From positions 1 through 64,000 of the forward strand of contig NZ_JNWZ01000054.1 in NCBI RefSeq assembly GCF_000716545.1: a stretch of DNA of 64,000 bases. Direction: 5' to 3'. The notes below the pieces were generated by a model. It did no database searches. It saw only the letters and a list, made by a program, of their open reading frames with translations, and had not been told where the DNA came from. The translations under genes and the position numbers were made by a program. This document shows positions 44,016-50,869 of the stretch, one piece after another. The stretch comes from Kitasatospora phosalacinea (lineage in GTDB: Bacteria > Actinomycetota > Actinomycetes > Streptomycetales > Streptomycetaceae). How positions within the stretch are numbered: position 1 is the stretch's first letter; each line of letters begins with the position of its first letter.

Positions 44016-44924
44016 TCAGACCTTCAAGTACTTGCGGAGGGTGAAGAACGCGGCGATCGCCGCCATCCCCATGCCGACCACCACCAGCAGCGGGATGACC
44101 GCCAGCACCGAGGACAGGCCGATGAAGGTGATGAACCCGACCTTCTTCGCCAGCCACCCGTGCACGAAGAAGTGCCCGCCGATCAGCAGTCCGGAGGCCA
44201 GCACCGAGCCGAGCAGCGCGGCGAACGCGGCCTCCGCGATGAACGGCATCTGCACGTAGAAGTTGGACGCGCCGACCAGGCGCATGATGCCCGTCTCGCG
44301 CCGTCGGCTGAACGCGGACACCCGGACGGTGTTGACGATCAGCAGCAGTGCGACGAACAGCATCAGCACCATGATCACGAACGCCGCGGTCTGCAGGCCG
44401 CGCAGCAGGCCGAACAGGTTCTCCAGGATCTTGCGCTGGTCGTCGACCGACTTGACGCCCGGCTTGCCCGCGAAGGCGCTCTGGATCACGTCGAACTTGG
44501 TCGGGTCGCTCAGCTTGACCCGCCAGGACTGCGGCATCGCGTCCGGACCGACCGCCGCCAGCAGCGGGTTGTCCGGGTTGCTCTCCTTGAAGTGCTTGTA
44601 CGCCTCCTGGGAGGACTCGTAGGTCGAGCTCTGCACCAGCGGCGCCATCTTGTCCAGGTCCGCCTTCACCTGGGCGACCTGGTCGTCGGTGGCCGCACCC
44701 GACGCGCACTGCGGCGAGTTGTGGTCCGCCTTGATGCAGAAGTAGATGCTGACTTCGACCTTGTCGTACCAGTAGTCCTTCATGGAGTTGACCTGGTCGC
44801 GGACCAGCAGCGAGGCACCGGCGAGGGCGAGCGACAGTGCGACGCTGACCACGACGGCGATGGTCATGGTCAGGTTGCGGCGGAGGCCGACGCCGATCTC
44901 CGACAGAACGAACTGGGCGCGCAT
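44016..44924 (-). CDS. ftsX: Cell division protein FtsX
   Basis: A 302-residue membrane protein with four helices: one after residue 17 (LTMTIAVVVSVALSLALAGASLLV), a large extracytoplasmic loop (about 47-170, with Cys 63 and Cys 73) and three C-terminal helices. With FtsE it forms an ABC-type complex that activates peptidoglycan hydrolases (RipC/NlpC-P60 enzymes in actinobacteria) at the septum. It follows ftsE by 11 bases. Confidence 0.96.
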   Translation of the reverse strand: MRAQFVLSEIGVGLRRNLTMTIAVVVSVALSLALAGASLLVRDQVNSMKDYWYDKVEVSIYFCIKADHNSPQCASGAATDDQVAQVKADLDKMAPLVQSSTYESSQEAYKHFKESNPDNPLLAAVGPDAMPQSWRVKLSDPTKFDVIQSAFAGKPGVKSVDDQRKILENLFGLLRGLQTAAFVIMVLMLFVALLLIVNTVRVSAFSRRRETGIMRLVGASNFYVQMPFIAEAAFAALLGSVLASGLLIGGHFFVHGWLAKKVGFITFIGLSSVLAVIPLLVVVGMGMAAIAAFFTLRKYLKV

Positions 44925-44935
44925 GCTTCTCTCTT

Positions 44936-45625
44936 CTAGCTCTGGTAGCCGTAGACGCCGCGAGCCTGGTCGCGGACCAGCAGGCCCTTGTCGAGTTCGA
45001 TGACGCGCTTGCGCATCTGGTCGACGATCGCCTGGTCGTGGGTCGCCATCAGCACGGTGGTGCCGGTCCGGTTGATGCGGTCGAGCAGCTTCATGATGCC
45101 GACCGAGTTCTGCGGGTCGAGGTTGCCGGTGGGCTCGTCGGCGATCAGCAGCATCGGCCGGTTCACGAACGCCCGGGCGATCGCCACGCGCTGCTGCTCA
45201 CCGCCCGACAGCTCGCCGGGCATCCGACCCTCCTTGCCGCCGAGGCCGACCAGGTCGAGCACCTCGGGCACCACCTTGTTGATGGCGCTCTTCGGCTTGC
45301 CGATGACCTCCAGGGCGAACGCCACGTTCTGCCCCACCGTCTTGTTCGGCAGCAGGCGGAAGTCCTGGAAGACGGTACCCAGTTGGCGCCGCATGTGCGG
45401 CACCTTCCAGTTCGAGAGCTTGCCCAGGTCCTTGCCCAGCACGTGCACCGCGCCGGTGGACGGGCGCTCCTCGCGCAGGCACAGGCGCAGGAACGTCGAC
45501 TTGCCGGAACCTGACGAACCGACCAGGAAGACGAACTCGCCCTTCTCGATCTCCAGCGAGACGTTGTCCAGGGCCGGACGGTTCTGCTTGGGATAGGTCT
45601 TGGAGACGTTGTCGAATCTGATCAC
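44936..45625 (-). CDS. ftsE: Cell division ATP-binding protein FtsE
   Basis: A 229-residue ABC ATPase. Walker [10 protein letters not shown] (36-44), Q-loop FQDFRLL, signature [16 protein letters not shown], Walker [13 protein letters not shown] and switch His in MATHDQ are all intact. It powers FtsX. GTG 45625 starts the conserved [13 protein letters not shown]; the longer frame upstream lacks similarity. The short gap to ftsX indicates an operon that may continue through ctpA and smpB. Confidence 0.96.
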   Translation of the reverse strand: MIRFDNVSKTYPKQNRPALDNVSLEIEKGEFVFLVGSSGSGKSTFLRLCLREERPSTGAVHVLGKDLGKLSNWKVPHMRRQLGTVFQDFRLLPNKTVGQNVAFALEVIGKPKSAINKVVPEVLDLVGLGGKEGRMPGELSGGEQQRVAIARAFVNRPMLLIADEPTGNLDPQNSVGIMKLLDRINRTGTTVLMATHDQAIVDQMRKRVIELDKGLLVRDQARGVYGYQS

Positions 45626-45735
45626 GGCTGCATCACGGGGCCATCCTAGGTGGATCGGAGCCAGTGACCTTACGCGATGCCCCACCGCACTCGCAGTCGC
45701 CGGACGCCTACCGACCGTGGTTTCGTCAGGTGTTG

Positions 45736-45753
45736 TTCCGGTTCGGACCGGAA
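45736..45753. promoter_or_regulatory. Dyad in the ftsE / zinc-ribbon divergent promoter region
   Basis: TTCCGGT and ACCGGAA (45736-45742, 45747-45753) are perfect seven-base arms around TCGG, midway between ftsE and the small gene at 45886. It may be a regulator site shared by both promoters or a UUCG-like RNA hairpin. Confidence 0.45.
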
Positions 45754-45885
45754 ATTGCGAGGTACGTCACAGATCGATAACCCTTCCCCTCCGGGAGCCG
45801 AGGGGTACGGAACCTGGCAGAGTGGTAAGCAGTCGGAACCGAATCCGCCTCCGGCGCGTTGGCTATGCAGCAAGGAGGAGATCGC

Positions 45886-46074
45886 ATGACCTGCGACCAA
45901 CTGGTGTGCGCCAACTGCAACGGCCGCGTGAGCGACGGCCGCTGCCCGGTGTGCCGCGCCAACCGCGCCCGGCTCCAGCAGGAGCAGCACGGGCCGTTCC
46001 CGACGCTCAACAACGCGGTGCTGCTGGCCCTGCTGTTCGCGGCGGTGCTCGCCCTGGCGCTGCTGCTGCGCTGA
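45886..46074 (+). CDS. Zinc-ribbon, tail-anchored small membrane protein
   Basis: A 62-residue protein. Residues 3-32 have Cys at 3, 8, 11, 20 and 23-type spacing (CDQLVCANCNGRVSDGRCPVC), a likely four-Cys zinc ribbon. A C-terminal helix (NNAVLLALLFAAVLALALLLR) reaches the end, which fits tail anchoring. AGGAGGAG stands at ideal spacing before ATG 45886, and a strong terminator follows, so it is a genuine single-gene unit. It lies between ftsE (divergent) and prfB (convergent). The function is unknown. Confidence 0.82.
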   Translation: MTCDQLVCANCNGRVSDGRCPVCRANRARLQQEQHGPFPTLNNAVLLALLFAAVLALALLLR

Positions 46075-46088
46075 CCCGAGAGACCACG

Positions 46089-46120
46089 AAGGGCCCCACC
46101 GCCGAGGCGGTGGGGCCCTT
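46089..46120. terminator. Terminator after the zinc-ribbon gene
   Basis: AAGGGCCCCACCGCC (46089-46103) pairs perfectly with 46106-46120, loop GA, then TTC on the plus strand. Confidence 0.92.
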
Positions 46121-46140
46121 TCGCTGCGCGCGCTCACGCT

Positions 46141-46268
46141 TCGCGCCCCGCGATCAGTTCTCGCGCTGCTCGCGCCACCGGATGCCGGCCTCGATGCTGC
46201 GTCCATCGTTCATCTCGGCCGGCCTCCTCGCGCCCCGCGATCAGTTCTCGCGCTGCTTGCGCCACCGG
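46141..46268. repeat. 41-bp direct repeat at the prfB 3' end
   Basis: Copies at 46141-46181 and 46228-46268 differ at one base (C/T). On the minus strand each encodes the RF2 C-terminal RWR-x-QREN followed by TGA, but only in a frame shifted relative to the annotated prfB. Between the copies lies a stretch encoding [10 protein letters not shown], again RF2-like. This looks like a duplication/deletion of the gene's last 40-70 bases. Confidence 0.85.
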
Positions 46269-47277
46269 CGGTGCGCAGGTCCTTGACCATCTGGTACGGG
46301 TGCAGGACGTAGGAGCGCATCTGGTTGCCCCAGGACGAGCCGCCGTCCTTGAGGGCGTCCATCGCGGCGCGCTCCTCCTGGCGGCGGCGCTCCAGCAGCT
46401 TGGCCTGGAGGACGTTCATCGCCGAGGCCTTGTTCTGGATCTGGGAGCGCTCGTTCTGGCAGGAGACCACGATGCCGGTGGGCAGGTGGGTGATGCGGAC
46501 GGCGGAGTCGGTGGTGTTGACGCCCTGGCCGCCGGGGCCGGAGGCGCGGTAGACGTCGATCCGCAGGTCGCCCTCGTCGATGTCGACGTGGTCGGAGGTC
46601 TCGACGACGGGGAGCACCTCGACGCCCGCGAAGGAGGTCTGGCGGCGGCCCTGGTTGTCGAACGGGGAGATGCGCACCAGGCGGTGGGTGCCCTGCTCGA
46701 CGGAGAGGGTGCCGTAGGCGTAGGGGGCCTTGACGGTGAAGGTCGCGGACTTGATGCCGGCCTCTTCGGCGTACGAGGTGTCGTAGACCTCGGTCGGGTA
46801 GCCGTGCCGCTCGGCCCAGCGCAGGTACATGCGCATCAGCTGCTCGGCGAAGTCGGCGGCGTCGACGCCGCCCGCCTCGGCCCGGATGTTGACCAGGGCC
46901 TCGCGGGCGTCGTACTCGCCGGAGAGCAGGGTGCGGACCTCCAGCTCCTCGACGGCCTTCTTGACGGACGTCAGCTCGGCCTCGGCCTCGGTGCGGGTGT
47001 CCGCGTCGTCCTCGTCCTCGGCCAGTTCGAACAGGACGCCCAGGTCCTCGACCCGGCCGCGCAGGGTCTCGAACTTGCGCAGTTCGCCCTGGAGGAAGGA
47101 GAGCCGGCTGGTGACCTTCTGCGCGTTGACGACGTCGTCCCACAGGGTCGGGGCGGCTGCCTCCTCCTCCAGGGTTGCGATGTCGGCCCGGATCTTGTCC
47201 AGGTCGAGGACTGCCTCGATCGACGCCATGGTCGAGTCGAGGTTCTTGAGCTCTTCGGAAGGATCGACGGCTGCCAC
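46210..47277 (-). CDS. prfB: Peptide chain release factor 2, altered C-terminus
   Basis: A 355-residue RF2 that terminates at UGA/UAA. The stop-recognition motif SPF (204-206) and the catalytic GGQ (249-251, in [10 protein letters not shown]) are intact. There is no internal UGA frameshift site. Up to [11 protein letters not shown] (residue 336) the sequence is normal; the last 19 residues (AGGASS...GGRPR) are not. The typical ending (about 35 residues finishing EAGIRWRKQ-type) is instead found out of frame or downstream, see the repeat at 46141-46268. RF2 is essential, so either the variant works or the assembly is wrong here. Confidence 0.93.
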   Translation of the reverse strand: MAAVDPSEELKNLDSTMASIEAVLDLDKIRADIATLEEEAAAPTLWDDVVNAQKVTSRLSFLQGELRKFETLRGRVEDLGVLFELAEDEDDADTRTEAEAELTSVKKAVEELEVRTLLSGEYDAREALVNIRAEAGGVDAADFAEQLMRMYLRWAERHGYPTEVYDTSYAEEAGIKSATFTVKAPYAYGTLSVEQGTHRLVRISPFDNQGRRQTSFAGVEVLPVVETSDHVDIDEGDLRIDVYRASGPGGQGVNTTDSAVRITHLPTGIVVSCQNERSQIQNKASAMNVLQAKLLERRRQEERAAMDALKDGGSSWGNQMRSYVLHPYQMVKDLRTAGGASSARTDRGARGGRPR

Positions 47278-47311
47278 GCCTCAAGGGTAATGGTTCCGCG
47301 GGGGGGCTCGG

Positions 47312-48565
47312 CTACAACCGGGGGTGCCAGGAGGTGCGCACCGCCGCGGAGGCGCCGGCCGGGGGTTCGGCGGCGAACGCCGTCCACGCGGCGGCGGCGC
47401 CGGCCAGCAGCAGGACGACGGCGATCAGCACGGCCAGGGTGCGGCGGCGGCGGATCATCTGGGCCCGGGTGCGGCGGTGGGCGGCGGCGGGCCGTTCGCG
47501 CTGGGCGCGGGACTCCTCGGCGTAGGAGGCGAGCTCCCGGGCGGAGGGGCGGCGCAGGCTGGTGTGGGTGTCCCGGGTGGAGTCGGGCTGCGGGGGCGGC
47601 ACCAGCGGGACGGCGGGGCCGCGGCGGCGGCGGTGGGTGCCGCTGCCGGCGAAGGCGTCGGCCTCGGCGTAGACGGCCTCGCCGGGGGTGGGCACCTCCT
47701 CGGGGACGCCGCGCTGGGCGGGCACCGCGAGCGGGCCGAGCCCGGCCAGTTCGGGGAGCAGTTCGCGCAGCCGGGCGGCGAGTTCGGCGGCGCGCAGCCG
47801 GGAGGCGGGGGCCTTGGCCAGGCACTCGGAGATGATCCGCCACAGGCCGTCCGGCATGCCCTCGACCGGGGGGACGTTCTCGGTGACGTGCCGGCGCAGC
47901 ACCGCGCCGGTGTGGCCGCCGCCGAACGGGGTGGTGCCGGTGAGCAGTTCGTACAGCACGGTGGCGGTGGCGTAGATGTCGACGGCGGCGCGCGGCTCCA
48001 GGCCCTCGATGATCTCGGGGGCGAGGTAGTCGGGGGTGCCGATGATCCGGGTGGCGCGGGTGCGGCGGGGGGCGTCGACCAGGCGGGCGATGCCGAAGTC
48101 GGTGAGCTTGGCGCGCGGGGCGCCGCCGGGGCCGGGCGGGGCGGCCAGGTCGAGCAGGACGTTCTCCGGCTTGACGTCCCGGTGCACGATGCCGGCGGCG
48201 TGCGCGGCGGCCAGGCCGTCGGCGACGTCGGCGATCACCGCGGCGGCGACGGCCGGGCTGAGCACGCCGTCGCGCTCCAGCCGGGTGCGCAGGTCGCTGC
48301 CCCGGACCAGGTCCATCACCAGGGCGAGGTCGTTGCCGTCGACCACCATGTCGTGGACGCCGACCACGTGCGGGTGGTCGAGACCGGTGAGGGCGGCGCG
48401 CTCCTGGACGAAGCGGCCGACCAGCACCTGGTCGGCCGCGAGGTCCTCGCGCAGCAGCTTCACCGCGACCGGGCCGTCGGGGCCCTCGCCGAGCCACACG
48501 GTGCCGGCCGAGCCGCGGCCGATCACCTGGTGGACGGTGTACCGGCTGCCGATCTTGCGTGCCAA
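47312..48565 (-). CDS. pkaB: PknB-type Ser/Thr protein kinase, PkaB-like
   Basis: A 417-residue membrane kinase. The N-terminal kinase domain (about 9-265) has GRGSAGTVWLGE, VAVKLLRE (Lys), HRDVKPENVLLD, TDFGIARL and APEII. A Pro/Arg-rich linker is followed by one transmembrane helix near 372-395 (TLAVLIAVVLLLAGAAAAWTAF) and a very short outer tail without PASTA repeats. The symbol follows from position next to prfB and the second kinase, as I recall for Streptomyces coelicolor. It is separated by 142 bases from the next kinase on the same strand. Confidence 0.85.
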   Translation of the reverse strand: MARKIGSRYTVHQVIGRGSAGTVWLGEGPDGPVAVKLLREDLAADQVLVGRFVQERAALTGLDHPHVVGVHDMVVDGNDLALVMDLVRGSDLRTRLERDGVLSPAVAAAVIADVADGLAAAHAAGIVHRDVKPENVLLDLAAPPGPGGAPRAKLTDFGIARLVDAPRRTRATRIIGTPDYLAPEIIEGLEPRAAVDIYATATVLYELLTGTTPFGGGHTGAVLRRHVTENVPPVEGMPDGLWRIISECLAKAPASRLRAAELAARLRELLPELAGLGPLAVPAQRGVPEEVPTPGEAVYAEADAFAGSGTHRRRRGPAVPLVPPPQPDSTRDTHTSLRRPSARELASYAEESRAQRERPAAAHRRTRAQMIRRRRTLAVLIAVVLLLAGAAAAWTAFAAEPPAGASAAVRTSWHPRL

Positions 48566-48707
48566 TGCTGCTCCGTGGGCTCGTGAGGTCGGTGCTCGAC
48601 GAACAACCTACGCGTCCGCGGGGCCTCCGGGGGCGCCGGAGGGGCCCCTCGGCGGTACCGATCCGGTGGAATTTCGCGGGATTGTCGACAAAGCGTCAAT
48701 TCCACCG

Positions 48708-50549
48708 TCAGGTGTGGCTGGTGACCCAGTCGCTCGCCGAGTGGTACCAGCCGACCACGTTGTCCCAGTAGTGCGGCAGGGGCGTGAAGTTCCACAGCGC
48801 CAGGCAGCCCAGCGCCAGCACCACCAGCACCAGCAGGCAGCCCTTGAGGCAGCCCAGGCCGGGGATCCGCGTCCGGTTCGGGCTGCGCCGCCGCGGCTCC
48901 CGCTCCCGGGGCGCCTCGCGGACCGGCTCCGGTTCGCGGTACGGCGGCTCCTGGCGGCGCGGCGGCGCGGGCTCGGGACGGCGCTGCGGCGCGCCGCGGC
49001 CCTCCGGCCGGCCGCCGTAGCCGGGCGGCGGGCCGGGCTGCTGGGCCTGGTACGGCGGCGGGGCGACCGGCGGGCGGCCGCCGGGCCCCTGCTGCGGGTG
49101 GCGGCCCGGCTGGGGGTGCGGCGGCTGCGGGGGCTGGTACGGGCCCTGCTGCGGGGCGTAGCGGCCGTCCTGCGGGGGCCGGCCGCCCGGCGGGGCCTGG
49201 TACGGCGGCGGGGCCACCGGCGGGCGGCCGCCGGGGCCCGGCTGCGGGTACTGGCCGGCCTGGTAGGGGCGCGGGGCGACCTGCGGCTCGCCCGGGCCCT
49301 CCGGCTCGAAGTAGCCGATCCGGGTCTGCGCGTTGCGGTCCCGGGCGGCGCGCAGCTGGGTCTGCCACGGGTGCGGCCCCTCGGGCTGGGCCGGGGGCTG
49401 CTCGGGGCCGGGCGGCACCGCGGGCATCACCCGGGTGCGGTCCGCGGGCGGCGCGGCCGGCGGCGGGGCGATCAGCTGGGTGTGCTCCTCGGCGCCCGGC
49501 ACGGCCGGCCGGTGCGCCATCACCTGGGTCGCGGCGGCCGGGTCGTACCCGCCCCCCAGGGTGGCGTCGTGCGCGGCGGGCGCGTCGTGCGCGGCGGGCA
49601 CGGCGGGGGCCGGCGCCGGGTCGGGCACCAGCAGGCCGCCGACGGCCATCGCGGCGTCCACCGCGGCCGGGGAGGAGTGCACGCCGACGCCGGCCGCGAC
49701 CACCCGCAGCGCCTCGGCCAGCGAGACGGCGGTGGGGCGCTGGGCCGGGTCCTTGCGCAGGCAGCGCTCGACCACCGTCCACAGCGGCTCGGGCATGGTG
49801 CGGGGGCGCTGCGGCTCCTGCGCGAGGTGCGCCTGGAGGACGGCCATCGGGTTGTCGCCCTGGAACGGCGGGCGGCCGGTGACCAGTTCGTACAGCAGGA
49901 TGCCGGCGCCGTAGACGTCGACCGCGGCGGTCTGCGGGCGGCCCTCGGCGGACTCGGGGGCGACGTAGGCGGGGGTGCCGACGAACTCGTGGGTGCGGGT
50001 GATGCCCGGGGAGTCGGCGAGCCGGGCGATGCCGAAGTCGGTGAGCATCGGGTGCATCCGCTCGCCGCCGTCCACCGCGAGGGTGGCCAGCAGCACGTTG
50101 GCGGGCTTGAGGTCCCGGTGCACGACGCCGTCGGCGTGGCTGGCGGCCAGCGCGTCGGCGATCTGGGCCATCAGCAGGGACCCGGCGATCGGCGACAGCG
50201 GGCCGGACTCGCGCAGGTAGCGGTACAGGTCGGGGCCGTCGACCAGGTCCATCACCAGGGCGAGCAGCTCGCCCTCGACCACCAGGTCCCGGGTGCGGAC
50301 GATGTTGGGGTGGGTCAGCCGGAGCAGGACGGAGCGCTCGCGCAGGAAGCGCATCACCACGTCCGGGTCGGCGGCGAGCTCCTCGCGCAGCACCTTGACC
50401 GCGACCGCCTGCCCGGGCAGCAGGCCCGGCACCGCGGCGTCCTCGCGCACCCGGCCGCGCCAGACCGTTCCGGTCGCGCCGCGCCCGAGGCTCTCCTCCA
50501 ACACGTACTTGCTGCCGACAGGCCGCACCTGTGCACTCCGTTCGGTCAC
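48708..50549 (-). CDS. pkaA: PknB-type Ser/Thr protein kinase, PkaA-like
   Basis: A 613-residue membrane kinase. The N-terminal kinase domain has GRGATGTVWRGRV, VAVKVLREEL, HRDLKPANVLLA, TDFGIARLAD and VGTPAYVAPESAEG. A long disordered Pro/Gln/Gly linker (about 330-560) contains GGRPPVAPPPYQA twice, and one transmembrane helix (LKGCLLVLVVLALGCLALW) and a short tail end it. GTG 50549 is likely, since the start is close to VGSKYVLEES; GTG 50582 would add 11 residues. The kinase pair and the FHA protein across the divergent promoter suggest a phospho-signalling module. Confidence 0.87.
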   Translation of the reverse strand: MTERSAQVRPVGSKYVLEESLGRGATGTVWRGRVREDAAVPGLLPGQAVAVKVLREELAADPDVVMRFLRERSVLLRLTHPNIVRTRDLVVEGELLALVMDLVDGPDLYRYLRESGPLSPIAGSLLMAQIADALAASHADGVVHRDLKPANVLLATLAVDGGERMHPMLTDFGIARLADSPGITRTHEFVGTPAYVAPESAEGRPQTAAVDVYGAGILLYELVTGRPPFQGDNPMAVLQAHLAQEPQRPRTMPEPLWTVVERCLRKDPAQRPTAVSLAEALRVVAAGVGVHSSPAAVDAAMAVGGLLVPDPAPAPAVPAAHDAPAAHDATLGGGYDPAAATQVMAHRPAVPGAEEHTQLIAPPPAAPPADRTRVMPAVPPGPEQPPAQPEGPHPWQTQLRAARDRNAQTRIGYFEPEGPGEPQVAPRPYQAGQYPQPGPGGRPPVAPPPYQAPPGGRPPQDGRYAPQQGPYQPPQPPHPQPGRHPQQGPGGRPPVAPPPYQAQQPGPPPGYGGRPEGRGAPQRRPEPAPPRRQEPPYREPEPVREAPREREPRRRSPNRTRIPGLGCLKGCLLVLVVLALGCLALWNFTPLPHYWDNVVGWYHSASDWVTSHT

Positions 50550-50869
50550 CCGGCGCCCGCTGCCGGGGCCGCGTTCCGGCACTCCCCCGTTCCCGTGAAC
50601 GGCGCCGGGGCCTGGGGAGTCCGCCCGGCCGGACGGGCTCCCGTATTTTCGGCAACTCTAACGGTGCCCGCCCGGGTTTCCGAGGTGTTGCCCGGCCGGG
50701 CCGCGCGCTGCGTGCGGCGGGGCCGCCCGGGTCTCCTTGACCTGACTCCCCGTCGGATTCACCATGGCGGTGATCGCAAGATCGTCAAATCCGGTACCGT
50801 GCGCGGACTGTCCGTCCCGAGTGGCAGGATGGCACGCACCACACGTGTGCAGAAGGGACCCCGGGCGAG
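50550..50869. other. Divergent promoter region of the kinase and FHA-FtsK genes
   Basis: No gene is credible in these 320 bases. AT-rich pockets at 50641-50662 (CCGTATTTTCGGCAACTC) and 50770-50795 are the likeliest promoter sites. Confidence 0.5.

Noticed and set aside
45780-45885. tRNA-like or riboswitch leader before the zinc-ribbon gene (GGCAGAGTGGTAAGC)
   Set aside because: No cloverleaf can be drawn and it matches no riboswitch core I know. Left as an unexplained untranslated region.
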